From assembly GCA_003014445.1 (NCBI GenBank), contig PYGH01000006.1, positions 43,499 through 107,498 on the forward strand: a stretch of DNA of 64,000 bases, read 5' to 3'. Below the pieces are notes generated by a model, which saw only the letters and a program-made list of their open reading frames with translations, did no database searches and had not been told where the DNA came from. Both the position numbers and the translations under genes were made by a program. Each line of letters starts with the position of its first letter. Within the stretch, counting starts at the first letter, position 1. Positions 1-8,196 of this stretch are shown here, piece after piece. This stretch comes from Fusobacterium naviforme (lineage in GTDB: Bacteria; Bacillota; Clostridia; Lachnospirales; Lachnospiraceae).

Positions 1-632
1 TTGTTTGCTTTTCCTTAACTTGACACAGGCTTTATAGGTGTCTCTATGCTTCAAATATTTCTGAGCTTGGTCGATAAGTTGTACTCTATCATCTATTTTC
101 TTTTCGGTACCTTTAATGGCTCTTGTGGTTTTATAGTTCTTATCTCTTAAAGTAACTATGCTTTCCTTAAGTTCAGATATGGAAGTGATATTTTTCTTTT
201 TTAAGAACTGATAGCTTTCAATGTATTTTTCTAAATCTGTATTATGGTTATATGCATTTTTACGGATAAGATTTTCAAAAACGGACAGCAAATTTTCTTT
301 GGATGGGAGGGGGGCTTTGTATTCTCGTTTTCTGTTTTTTCCTCTTTTCCTATTCTTCTTATCCAATTTAGTAATGCCTTTATTCTTCTTTAGATTTCTC
401 TTAAAATCGCATTTTGATGTTTGATTTCTCGGTTAATGTTTCCTCTATCGGTGGTTATACCTTTCTTTTCCATTTGACTTGCCGATACGCCTAAATGAAT
501 GGTCGGTATTTGCTTTATGCCTTGCCTTTGAAAAGAACGGTGATCCACTTTTTCCTGTATATTATTTTCTTCCAAATATTTGTTGGTAATATCCGCCCAT
601 GCTTTTCGCCACTCTTCCGCTTTTTCTTGCTC
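1..632 (-). pseudogene. MobA/MobL relaxase C-terminal fragment, decayed
   Basis: The minus strand encodes a second copy of the middle and C-terminal part of the relaxase found intact at 2000-3478; bases 1-632 line up with about 2295-2930. It is not functional. An alanine codon in REIARRI of the intact copy is replaced by TAA at 390-392, and a base gain in a C-run near 312-317 shifts the frame before the segment resembling SVFENLI. The N-terminal HUH catalytic part is missing; at about 630 the relaxase sequence is joined directly to the end of a DUF1877 gene. The fragment runs off the left edge. Confidence 0.85.
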
Positions 633-1079
633 TGCCATTTTCTCATAAAATTTTTTCAGGCTCTCAAATGAGTCTCTTAACTCATCCTTGATTTCATCTG
701 CTTCTTCTTCATATTCCCAGATATTGGGATAAATCTCCTTTTGGCGAAAAGCACTCATCTCAAATTCATTTAGATACGCTTCAAAATCAATCTCTTGCAA
801 AGCCTTAGCGATTTCTTTTACTCAATCCGATTTCGTACCAGCTATATAATCCTCTTCATAAATATTAAACTGTCCTACAATCGCTTCGCTGATTACATCA
901 TCTTCAATCGGTTCACTAGCAGATTTTCCTGTCAGCAAAAAATGAAGTGCATCCCACATTTTATCAATGTCACAAATTTCTACGTTATCATCTTCTTGTG
1001 CTTCTTCCACATCATCAAGACACGTAAACTTTTCTAATTCAATATCTGTTGTGGATTGATAATTTGCTATCATCCCCAT
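390..1079 (-). pseudogene. DUF1877 (YfbM-like) protein, nonsense-mutated and fused to relaxase fragment
   Basis: The start ATG at 1077-1079 follows an AAAAGGAG ribosome binding site and opens with MGMIANYQ, typical of DUF1877 proteins, followed by the family core DKMWDALHFLLTG. An in-frame TGA at 822-824 interrupts it; the same frame then continues with VKEIAKALQEIDFEAY, the usual DUF1877 C-terminal half, down to about 635. There it passes without a stop into relaxase sequence (EQEKAEEWRKAW) and ends at 390. So the gene carries both a nonsense mutation and a recombination-generated tail. The family's function is not firmly known; it often sits among toxin-immunity cargo. A second start inside the downstream half is unlikely to be used. 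Confidence 0.8.
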
Positions 1080-1228
1080 AAGTGTTCTCCTTTTCGTTTT
1101 AAAAATTAAGTCATCATAAAGCATCATAAAACCACACAGTCGCAGCGATGATGATCACATGGACAAGCACAATCAGAATCATCGCTATCGCAATAAACTT
1201 GATGGCCTTGATAAACCAACGCAGGTAT

Positions 1229-1617
1229 TTATTCTTCATCATCCTCATCTTCTGCAAATTCTTCTTCTTCGGTTACGTCCAGCCAATTCTGTGTGGAAAT
1301 AGCTTGATCTTCCAAATACTGTTTAAAAATTTCATAGATATAGCTTGCATCTGGGAAAAACGCACGATAATGGGTAAAATTCTCCCCGGTATAAATTCTT
1401 GCCTCAAAAATATATGGAACCTCTCCAGCATTCCTTATATCAAAGATTTGTGTTCATTTTCTTCCTTCTCCAATGTGGCATACCATCGTTTCAGCATGAG
1501 CTCCAGACTGGTTTTTCCCTCACGTTCAAAGAAGTGAAGAAATTTATCAAGCAATTTGAGAAAGAAAACTTTACCCCTTTCCGTTAAATTTAGATTTAAA
1601 GTTCTCTGATTATCCAT
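1229..1617 (-). pseudogene. Small acidic-tailed hypothetical protein, frameshifted
   Basis: An ATG at 1617 opens a frame beginning MDNQRTLNLNLTERGKVFFL that stops at 1435. A second frame, overlapping at about 1440-1450, continues with DIRNAGEVPYIFEARIYTGE and ends in a run of Asp/Glu residues at a TAA at 1229. Together they would give about 130 residues, so I read this as one gene broken by a frameshift near 1445. I do not recognise the family. The start overlaps the end of the DUF2185-like gene by 22 bp, suggesting they were cotranscribed cargo. Confidence 0.55.
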
Positions 1618-1925
1618 TTAGCTTCTTGATTTTCTTTTGTTGCACAATATCCACAAGGCATTTCTACCAAAGTTCCTATCGAATTATCTAACTCAAATAC
1701 AGACTGTAAAGAAACTAATTTAGCGTCCTCTGCTTCGTGTGTTTTTCTGCATAAGAATTGCCACATACCATCATCTTCATCATGTGATACAAATAAAATT
1801 GGTTCTTCTCTATTTATTACATGACTACATACAATAGCTGCTGTATTTGGCTCATCATAAAAAGGAAATTTCTGCTCTACAATTTTAGCATTTTTATTCT
1901 TTTTTAATTTTTCAAATAGCCCCAT
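1596..1925 (-). CDS. DUF2185-like (immunity-type) protein
   Basis: About 109 residues. The core (VCSHVINREEPILFVSHDED, then GMWQFLC, then EDAKLVSLQSVFELD and a closing LPxG-like turn) resembles DUF2185/Imm33-like proteins, which are found as putative immunity proteins in polymorphic toxin loci. I chose the ATG at 1923-1925 because GAAGGTG stands 6-7 bases upstream; a start 15 bases further upstream would lack a site. Its neighbours, a frameshifted protein and a broken DUF1877 gene, look like the same kind of cargo. No toxin gene is visible in the window. Family assignment is by recall of the motif pattern and is moderate. Confidence 0.55.
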   Translation of the reverse strand: MGLFEKLKKNKNAKIVEQKFPFYDEPNTAAIVCSHVINREEPILFVSHDEDDGMWQFLCRKTHEAEDAKLVSLQSVFELDNSIGTLVEMPCGYCATKENQEAKWIIREL

Positions 1926-1999
1926 AGCTAACACCTTCACAAATTCAAATTCGTTTCACTCTATATTTATAATATTGTACCATACATTTTCGACCAGTT

Positions 2000-3478
2000 T
2001 TATACTTCTAACTCGTTTCGCTTTACTTGTGATAGTCGCTTTACTTGTGATAGTCGCTTTTCTTGTTCCTGTAACTGCCCTATACATGTTTTAACTCTTT
2101 CTGCCTTTTCAACTTCTTCTCGTATTTCTAATATTTGACTATATAGGCTCTTTTTCTCTTTCTTCAATGATGTAATTTCTGTTTTCCATTGGGAAATGTT
2201 TAAGGTCTTGCTTTCTCCTAAATGCTCTTTCAGATATTTTCTTGCACTCTCAAATAAAATAATCTCTGCCGTATGTTCGTTATAAAAATCTTCCTGTTTG
2301 CTTTTCTTTAACTCGGTATAAGCTTTGTAGATGTCTTTATGTTTCAAATATTCATCGGATTGGTCGATAAGTTGTACTCTGTCGTTTATTTTCTTCTCGG
2401 TATCTTTTAAGGCTCTTGTAGTCTTGTAGTTCTTATCTCGTAATGCCGATATGCTTTCTTCCAGTTCCGATAGGGATGTGATGTTTTTCTCTTTTAGAAA
2501 CTGATAAACTTCAATGTATTTTTCCAAGTCCGGATTATTACTATCTGCGTTTTGATTGATAAGATTTTCAAAAACAGATAGCAGATTTTCTTTTGGTAGG
2601 AGGGTGGACTTTGTATTTTGTATTTCTATCTTTTCTTCTTTTCCAATTCCCCTTATCCAATTTAGTAATGCCTTTATTCGTCTTGCGATTTCTCTTAAAA
2701 TCATATTTTGATGTTTGATTTCTCGATTGACATTTCCTCTGTCGGTGGCTATACCTTTCTTCTCCATTTGGGTTGCTGATACTCCTAAATGAATGGTCGG
2801 TATTTGCTCTATGCCCTGTCTTTGATAAGAGCGGTGATCTACTTTTTCCTGTATGCTGTTTTCTTCAAGATATCTGTTTGTAATGTCTGCCCACGACTTT
2901 CTCCACTCCTCTGCTTTTTCTTGCTCATTCCAATCGATTGTATTGATTTTTCTTGTTTTGTAACTTCCGTTTTTGAGTTTTACTTTTTCTCCGTTTTCAT
3001 CAAGGATATATTCCTTTTTTGATTTTGCTCCCCATGTTGTATCTTCGTTTAACGGTCGCATGGTTAGTAGGATATGAGCGTGTGGGTTTCCGTCATTTTT
3101 ATCGTGCAATGCAATATCGGTACACATACCTACTTTTACAAAATTTTCTTTTACATACTCCCGAACAAGCTCTATCTGTTTTTCTCGATTTAATTCTTTG
3201 GGTAAGGCTACTTCAATTTCTCTTGCAAGCTGTGAGTTTTTACTTTTTTCTATTTTTTCCACGCTATTCCATAATGTTCCCCTATCCGAAAACTCCTGTG
3301 GTGCGTTTTGTGGTAGTAGAATTTCTGTATATGCTATTCCGCCTTTTCTTGTAAAGTCATGGACTATACCGTCATATTCATTTTTTATCATTTCGCCACT
3401 TCGATAGGCGGAAGCTGCTACTGCACTTTTACCTTTGCCTCTTGAAATAATCTTTATACTAAGATGATATATCGCCAT
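2000..3478 (-). CDS. mobA: MobA/MobL family relaxase (MOBQ)
   Basis: A 492-residue relaxase that would nick the transposon's oriT and lead the single strand during mobilization by a helper conjugation system. The N-terminus MAIYHLSIKIISRGKGKSAV is typical of MobA/MobL. Tyr25 in SAYRS is the likely nicking tyrosine, and the metal-binding histidines are H125 and the pair H133 and H135 in NPHAHILL. The C-terminal half is a charged, probably coiled-coil region. Near the C-terminus an 18-bp unit is duplicated in tandem (2019-2054), giving the repeat RLSQVK. The gene is followed upstream by an oriT at 3676-3705, so enzyme and site are adjacent as in other MOBQ systems. Confidence 0.93.
   Translation of the reverse strand: MAIYHLSIKIISRGKGKSAVAASAYRSGEMIKNEYDGIVHDFTRKGGIAYTEILLPQNAPQEFSDRGTLWNSVEKIEKSKNSQLAREIEVALPKELNREKQIELVREYVKENFVKVGMCTDIALHDKNDGNPHAHILLTMRPLNEDTTWGAKSKKEYILDENGEKVKLKNGSYKTRKINTIDWNEQEKAEEWRKSWADITNRYLEENSIQEKVDHRSYQRQGIEQIPTIHLGVSATQMEKKGIATDRGNVNREIKHQNMILREIARRIKALLNWIRGIGKEEKIEIQNTKSTLLPKENLLSVFENLINQNADSNNPDLEKYIEVYQFLKEKNITSLSELEESISALRDKNYKTTRALKDTEKKINDRVQLIDQSDEYLKHKDIYKAYTELKKSKQEDFYNEHTAEIILFESARKYLKEHLGESKTLNISQWKTEITSLKKEKKSLYSQILEIREEVEKAERVKTCIGQLQEQEKRLSQVKRLSQVKRNELEV
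2019..2060 (-). repeat. 18-bp tandem duplication in mobA
   Basis: Two perfect copies of an 18-bp unit (2019-2036 and 2037-2054) followed by 6 bp of a third, within the last 15 codons of mobA. It is in frame and adds the six residues RLSQVK once more before the C-terminus. Confidence 0.9.
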
Positions 3479-3535
3479 AAGAAAAAAACCTCCTCTCTTT
3501 TTTGATGTTGGTACGGTGACGATGATAAAGACTTA

Positions 3536-3566
3536 CTAAAAAAATCGGATAGCTTTTATCCGATTT
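3536..3566 (-). terminator. Rho-independent terminator between DUF3847 and mobA
   Basis: Ten-base arms AAATCGGATA and TATCCGATTT (3542-3551 and 3557-3566) form a hairpin. Read on the minus strand it is followed by a run of seven T. It would stop transcripts coming from the DUF3847 side before mobA. Confidence 0.7.
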
Positions 3567-3675
3567 CTTTTGGTAAGCACACAAGGGGTAGGAAATTTAT
3601 TTTCGTAGGGGAGTGTAGCTCCCCTGTATCGGCGTTAGCTGATATGCCCTCTGCAAGAGCCTTCGGAGAACGCAC

Positions 3676-3705
3676 ACACCCTTTAGGGTGTATAAGTGCG
3701 CCCTT
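3676..3705 (+). other. oriT: Candidate oriT: inverted repeat plus MOBQ-type nick sequence
   Basis: An inverted repeat ACACCCT-TT-AGGGTGT (3676-3691) is followed at once by TAAGTGCGCCCTT (3693-3705). MOBQ-type relaxases such as those of RSF1010 and pIP501 recognise an inverted repeat next to TAAxTGCG|CCCT and nick after the G; here the nick would fall between 3700 and 3701 on the plus strand. The site lies about 200 bp upstream of the mobA start. Location, motif and relaxase family agree. Confidence 0.8.
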
Positions 3706-3717
3706 GTAAACAAGAGA

Positions 3718-4038
3718 CTATTCCTCTGTGTTCATTTTTTCCTCTTGATTATTTGTATCTTGATTTTGACTTTCTTCTCTGCTCTCTATGATTTTCTTGA
3801 TTTTTTGATTGACTGTTTCTTTGATATTTGGAAATGTGATTAGCTGATAAAATTCATCTTTTGTAAAGTCTTTGCTTTCGATAAAGACACTTTCAAAGAC
3901 TGCTCCTTTTTCATAAAGCCGTCTATCTCTCTTTTTTCTCTCCTCCTGTTTCTGCTGACTGATGAGCTTTTTTCTTTTGTTTTGTAACTGCTTAATTTCT
4001 TCTTCTGCCATTAAAATTTTTTCGTCGATGTTTTTCAT
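3718..4038 (-). CDS. DUF3847 family mobilization-associated protein
   Basis: A 106-residue, highly charged protein with a helical N-terminus rich in Lys and Glu (EEEIKQLQNKRKKLISQQKQ) and a second conserved part around KDEFYQLITF. DUF3847 proteins are regularly encoded just upstream of MobA/MobL relaxases in Firmicutes transposons and are thought to help relaxosome formation, though this is not demonstrated. The gene ends 13 bp from the oriT and shares the relaxase direction. Confidence 0.75.
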   Translation of the reverse strand: MKNIDEKILMAEEEIKQLQNKRKKLISQQKQEERKKRDRRLYEKGAVFESVFIESKDFTKDEFYQLITFPNIKETVNQKIKKIIESREESQNQDTNNQEEKMNTEE

Positions 4039-4198
4039 TTTCTGTTTTCCTCTCTTTCAAATTTTGAGCATAAGAAAAGACGATAGATGTTTTACTTTCT
4101 ATCGCCCTATATCTTTAATGTTCAGTTTTATTCAGCTCGACAAACTGGGATTTAGTTAAAATAATGTCTCGTTCCTTTATAATCTATATAGGATAATT

Positions 4199-4840
4199 TC
4201 ACTCCAACCAAGTAAGAACTTCCCTGTGATATAGAATAAAGTAAAATACTAAGAAACTTATGATGATAGAAAACAAGTACACATAGCGATTTTTCACTTT
4301 ATTGAAAAACAATACTCCAAAAGCAATAGTTCCAATTCCATCCATTAGTAACTGAAACAAAAAAGTATGTGTCATGTGAAATTTTATTGCTATAGCTACC
4401 GTCTCTGAAAATAATGCTCCTACCGGCAATGAATATAAAACAGAGTTATAAAATTCATTTTTATTCCAATAATAAAGGATAAACGCTGCGATCGCACATG
4501 GTATGGATAAAATCGTAAACATTATAAATAAAGAAAAACGAAATCTATCCGAAAACATTGGAATAAACATACCAAGAATAACCTGCAATCCATAAAAACT
4601 CAATGTCATTCCAAACATATATAAGAATGAGCTAATTCCTGCACACTTATTCGATGAACTCTTTACCACTATTATAGTATTTGAAATCATCCAAAATCCT
4701 AATAGCGTTTGAATAGAAGACCAACTCCATAAAGTATCTAATGAACAGTAATCTAACAATCGAGTAATACATCCCACCAATATTCCAATTAAAAATATTT
4801 TTATATATGATTTTCCATCATCTTTTAACTCCCTTATCAT
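4199..4840 (-). CDS. Polytopic membrane protein, unknown
   Basis: 213 residues with about six hydrophobic segments (near residues 12-30, 45-60, 68-92, 104-124, 135-155 and 185-205). No catalytic motif is visible. Ser/Cys/Trp-rich loops and the lack of charged residues inside the membrane segments do not point to a transporter type. It lies between the recombinase and the mobilization genes with its own ribosome binding region (GGAGATAG before the ATG). I do not recognise it beyond this; it is probably cargo. Confidence 0.5.
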   Translation of the reverse strand: MIRELKDDGKSYIKIFLIGILVGCITRLLDYCSLDTLWSWSSIQTLLGFWMISNTIIVVKSSSNKCAGISSFLYMFGMTLSFYGLQVILGMFIPMFSDRFRFSLFIMFTILSIPCAIAAFILYYWNKNEFYNSVLYSLPVGALFSETVAIAIKFHMTHTFLFQLLMDGIGTIAFGVLFFNKVKNRYVYLFSIIISFLVFYFILYHREVLTWLE

Positions 4841-4893
4841 TACATTCTATCTCCATCATAAATTCAAATTTATCCAACTATATTATACCATTT

Positions 4894-6564
4894 TTAAGCC
4901 ATTTTTTCTATATTGGCTTTTTGTGGTACTTGACAGTTGCCTATAAAGTTAAAATACACATCAACTTGCTGTTTTCTATCTTTCCCTTTTCTTCCCCCTG
5001 TCGCTTCATGAACTACAACTTTTTCTATATACTCATTTATCATTGGTACTGTCAGTTCTTCAATATCGGTATATTTCTCTATCATTTTTAGGAATTTATC
5101 GGTGTCAACTTTTCTCTGATGATAGCTCTCTATTTCCTCTTCAAAATACTGTATTTGCTTTTCTAAGTCTTGTTGCTCTGTATCATAGGTATTAAATAAT
5201 CTGTCAAAATGTTTTACGGGAATTTTTCCAAGTGCGTGGTCTTCATATAGTTTTGTAATAAGGGTGGTTAGTTCTGCATTTCTTGATGACAACTTTTCTA
5301 ATTTTTCTTTATCTCCTTGATACTTTTCTTCTCTTTTTTCATCAGATAACTTATTCATCACTTTTAGAAATTCTTGCTTTTCTTCTTTTGCGAAATCGGT
5401 TATTTCTTTGATTGATTTTAAGAGAATTTCATTCACTGTTTTTACTTTGATGTAGTGCATACTGCAAGTGCCTTTTCTGTGTCTGTAATGTTGACATACA
5501 AAAGAGTAATCACTATCGTATTTCTTTTCTTTATGTTCTGCCGGCTCTCTGTAGCTTAATTTACCTCCACAATCTGAACAGATTAAAAGCCCTGTAAATG
5601 GGTGTGAGGTTGTCCCGTACTTCGGACTTCTTCTTACTGTTTTTCTTAGCCTTTGGGCGTTATTCCATGTTTCTTCATCAATGATGGCTTCATGGGTATT
5701 TTTGAAGATAATGAGTTCATCTTCTTTCGCCTTTCTGCGTTTCTTAGTTTTGTAATCAACGCATATTGTTTTACCAAGAACAGTATGACCCATATATTCT
5801 CTTTTTTCTAAGATATAGCCTATTGTGGTCGGTGTCCAAAAATACGGGTCTTCTATTCCTCTTTTCTTAGAACTATGGTTATTTTCAGGATAATGTATTT
5901 CTGCATAGGCTGATGGAATAAGGACTTTATCTTTGGTTAGTATATCTGCTATCTGTGTTACTCCATATCCCTCTATAACAAGATGGTAAATGCGTTTTAC
6001 GACCTTTGCACTCTCTTTATCGACAAGTAACTGCTGTTTGTTCTTAGGGTTTCTATAATAGCCGTATGGAACGCTTGGAGATACTCTTTTACCTTCTTCC
6101 ATTCTTGCTCTGAAGATAGACTGTATTTTTCTTGAGGTATCTCTTGCATACCATTCATTCATAATATTTAGAAATGGGGTAAAGTCGCTTTCTGCTTGTT
6201 TTTCGCTATCTATTCCGTTATTGATGGCAATAAATCTTACACCCTTTTCTTTGAAAAGTATTTCGGTATAAAAACCTACTTTGAGATAATCTCTACCAAA
6301 CCTACTCATATCTTTTACTATCACAGTAGATACTTTGTTTTCTTCTACTGCTTTTATCATCTTTTGAAATCCCTCTCTATCAAAGGTTGTTCCGCTTACT
6401 CCATCATCAGTATAGTGATAAATATTTATAAAGCCGTTTCTTTTGGCATAGCTTTCAAGTAGCTGCTTTTGATTGGTGATGGAATTACTTTCTCCTTGCA
6501 TTTCATCATCACGACTTAAACGCTCATAAAGGGCTGTTTGTCCTGTTCTTTTCGTATTTGACAT
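4894..6564 (-). CDS. Large serine recombinase (TndX/TnpX type)
   Basis: 556 residues. It has an N-terminal resolvase domain with the nucleophile serine in YERLSRDD (about residue 16) and VKDMSRFGR, then a recombinase domain and a zinc ribbon (CSDCGG near the middle, then CQHYRHRKGTCSMHYIK). A charged coiled coil makes up the C-terminal third. It would excise and integrate the transposon through a circular intermediate with GA crossover dinucleotides, as TndX and TnpX do. I chose the ATG at 6562-6564 because AAAGGAGG lies 8 bases upstream; a longer frame extends across the transposon end and is not coding. Its position at the extreme end of the element is standard. Confidence 0.93.
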   Translation of the reverse strand: MSNTKRTGQTALYERLSRDDEMQGESNSITNQKQLLESYAKRNGFINIYHYTDDGVSGTTFDREGFQKMIKAVEENKVSTVIVKDMSRFGRDYLKVGFYTEILFKEKGVRFIAINNGIDSEKQAESDFTPFLNIMNEWYARDTSRKIQSIFRARMEEGKRVSPSVPYGYYRNPKNKQQLLVDKESAKVVKRIYHLVIEGYGVTQIADILTKDKVLIPSAYAEIHYPENNHSSKKRGIEDPYFWTPTTIGYILEKREYMGHTVLGKTICVDYKTKKRRKAKEDELIIFKNTHEAIIDEETWNNAQRLRKTVRRSPKYGTTSHPFTGLLICSDCGGKLSYREPAEHKEKKYDSDYSFVCQHYRHRKGTCSMHYIKVKTVNEILLKSIKEITDFAKEEKQEFLKVMNKLSDEKREEKYQGDKEKLEKLSSRNAELTTLITKLYEDHALGKIPVKHFDRLFNTYDTEQQDLEKQIQYFEEEIESYHQRKVDTDKFLKMIEKYTDIEELTVPMINEYIEKVVVHEATGGRKGKDRKQQVDVYFNFIGNCQVPQKANIEKMA

Positions 6565-6618
6565 GAGAATTACCTCCTTTCCAAGTCTTATTATTTTCTC
6601 TGTCCCTATGAGGTTAAT

Positions 6619-7166
6619 CCTTTCGGATCCGTCACCACAAAAGAGACAGGATATTTTTTTGAGCAGCACTGAAGAAGGTTCGGTTTCAGGACGAACCTTG
6701 TTTTACCTGATCCCGAGCCACCGACGACAAGAATATTCTTGTTTCTCGAGTACTTCGGGACCGGAGGGCGGCTGCTCATCGTGAGCCGCTCTGACTGAGA
6801 CAGAATCACGTTGTTTTCAAAATCCGGATCCTCGAATGGCTCGATGTCGGCATGAGTTCCCCAGCGGGCACTGCCATATTCTTCGTTCTGCCGGAACTTC
6901 TTCGCATTCTTGCCTTTCATAAAAACTGCCAGCCGCAGTGCCGCTCCACAGACAATACCAACGATCAGATCTGACGGATAGAGGCTGGGAAGCAGATTTT
7001 GAAATGCCGTATGCAGTGTTCCGCTCTGAAAAACATCCTGTAGTTTCTCCGATGCATTGATACCCTCTGCCAGTCTCCATGCCTCGCCAAGGTTTGTGCA
7101 GAGCAGGCCAACGATAATGTAAGGAAGGCAGAGAATCAGCGTTTTCTTCCACTTACTGCCATTCAA
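6619..7166 (-). pseudogene. VirD4/TraG-type coupling protein, truncated by transposon insertion
   Basis: N-terminal third of a type IV coupling protein that would link the relaxosome to the transfer channel. Two membrane segments (about residues 8-26 and 58-76) are followed by EEYGSARWGTHADI and the Walker A motif VVGGSGSGKTRF. The frame reaches VVTDPKG and is then cut by the serine-recombinase transposon; a stop inside transposon sequence lies at 6606. The start is TTG at 7164-7166 with GGAGG 7 bases upstream. Intact proteins of this family are about 600 residues, so coupling activity should be lost unless the transposon excises precisely. Confidence 0.88.
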
Positions 7167-7230
7167 TCAAAATCCTCCCTTCCTGTAATGCCGGATGTTC
7201 ACCTGGCAGAGGTGCTTCAGAAAAATTCAT
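7153..7230 (-). CDS. Tiny 25-residue ORF between pcfB and virD4
   Basis: ATG at 7228-7230 overlaps the pcfB stop (CGATGA) and runs MNFSEAPLPG... to a TAA at 7153, overlapping the virD4 start. The tight overlaps on both sides suggest translational coupling, but the peptide is not one I recognise and it could be chance. Confidence 0.3.
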   Translation of the reverse strand: MNFSEAPLPGEHPALQEGRILIEWQ

Positions 7231-7751
7231 CGCACTTCCTCCTTCCTCTTCTCGACCTCTTTTCTCGGAGCTGACAGGACCATTGATTTCAACTTCTTCA
7301 GAGCCGCAAGAAGGCTCGGCTTTTCTCTGCCGATCTCATTCTTCCGCTTCATGCACTTCGCGGAATACTCATTCATAACTTTTTCAATCGTGTCAGCATC
7401 TCTTGCCTTGAAGAAAACCGTGTATTTCGGCGGGTCCAGATATTTGCTCTTTACAACGGCAAAGTCCATGCCGTAGCGCCTTGCGATTGGCTTGAAATCG
7501 CCGATGCCAAGCTCCGCGATGTCGATGTTTTTTGCTCCCTCGTCTTTTTTCAGGAGCTCCTTGACGGACATCTCTTTGCCCGGTCCATTCAGCGTCTCCA
7601 CTACTTTCCCCGGCGCTGTTTTCATAAGTTCAATCAGTTTCAGCAGGGCCTTCTCGTCCATCTGCACGGCCCTCCGGATAAAATACTGACCTGCCTGTTT
7701 CAACGGTCTTGCCGCAATTTCAACTGTTTCTCTTGCAACCTCTTCATTCAT
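7227..7751 (-). CDS. PcfB family (DUF3801) conjugation protein
   Basis: About 174 residues opening with MNEEVARETVEIAARPLKQA, the signature of PcfB/DUF3801. In pCF10, PcfB is an accessory factor that works with the coupling protein PcfC at oriT. The LysArg-rich C-terminus suits DNA or relaxosome contact. It lies directly upstream of virD4, as in Tn1549-like elements. A TTG three bases before the ATG has the better distance to AAGGAGG (8 bases) and may be the true start; the effect is one residue. Confidence 0.8.
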   Translation of the reverse strand: MNEEVARETVEIAARPLKQAGQYFIRRAVQMDEKALLKLIELMKTAPGKVVETLNGPGKEMSVKELLKKDEGAKNIDIAELGIGDFKPIARRYGMDFAVVKSKYLDPPKYTVFFKARDADTIEKVMNEYSAKCMKRKNEIGREKPSLLAALKKLKSMVLSAPRKEVEKRKEEVR

Positions 7752-7860
7752 CAATGCGATCACCTCCTTCCCGGCAGCTTCCTTTGCTTCTCTTCAAAGT
7801 CTCCATATCCGATGACCCACTGGTGCCACTTTCAGGAATCAGCGGCAGCCGCTTACACAT
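7744..7860 (-). CDS. Tiny 38-residue ORF before pcfB
   Basis: ATG at 7858-7860 overlaps the end of the DUF7768 gene (TATGTGTAA) and the frame runs MCKRLPLIPES... to a TGA at 7744, overlapping the pcfB start region. It fills a 100-bp gap in an otherwise tightly packed operon. No family recognised; weak support. Confidence 0.3.
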   Translation of the reverse strand: MCKRLPLIPESGTSGSSDMETLKRSKGSCREGGDRIDE

Positions 7861-8185
7861 AGCCGATCACGCCATTTAGCGTTGTGACGATGACCTTTGC
7901 CTTTCTTGCGATGGCGATGTCGTCTCTTACTTCCTCATTCCGCGCATCCCCGCAGATCACAAGAAAACGCGAGCGCCGAAGCATATCCTCCGACATCTCG
8001 CGCTTTCTCTTGTGTGCATCCTCCACATCCGCCGGAAAAATCCCGTCAAAAACCAGAATCGGACACAGGGGAAGATATCCTTCCTTGACCAGCGCGGTGC
8101 AGTATTTCACCGCATCATCCTTCGCAACCACCGGATTATCATTCCACGCTGCTGTGACATAAGCTCTAGGTATGGTTCTGCTCAC
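7853..8185 (-). CDS. DUF7768/DUF4406-like protein
   Basis: 110 residues with a Rossmann-like pattern: AYVTAAWNDNP at the start, SRFLVICGDARNEEV in the middle and DIAIARKAKVIVT near the end. Such small nucleotide-deoxyribosyltransferase-like proteins (DUF4406/DUF7768) are common in Clostridia conjugative elements and phages; their substrate is not known. It sits in the ICE operon between pcfB and the gene downstream of the replication initiator. Assignment is from recalled pattern. Confidence 0.6.
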   Translation of the reverse strand: MSRTIPRAYVTAAWNDNPVVAKDDAVKYCTALVKEGYLPLCPILVFDGIFPADVEDAHKRKREMSEDMLRRSRFLVICGDARNEEVRDDIAIARKAKVIVTTLNGVIGYV

Positions 8186-8196
8186 TTTTTCGCCTC

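Larger units (their letters stand above)
1..6619 (-). mobile_element. Tn4451/TndX-like mobilizable transposon (left end outside window)
   Basis: AT-rich segment holding a large serine recombinase whose start lies only about 55 bp from the right end, a MOBQ relaxase, an oriT and DUF3847. The right boundary is placed at 6618-6619: leftwards of it the virD4 reading frame breaks just after the residues TDPKG, where the coupling-protein family normally continues. The minus-strand bases at the break are GGA, matching the GA dinucleotide target known for TndX/TnpX recombinases. The left end is not in the window. The element therefore appears nested inside a larger conjugative element. Boundaries are inferred from gene disruption, not from a seen pair of ends. 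Confidence 0.75.

Noticed and set aside
822..824. In-frame TGA in the DUF1877 gene as a selenocysteine codon
   Set aside because: DUF1877 has no cysteine or selenocysteine at this place, no SECIS-like hairpin follows, and the gene is damaged elsewhere.
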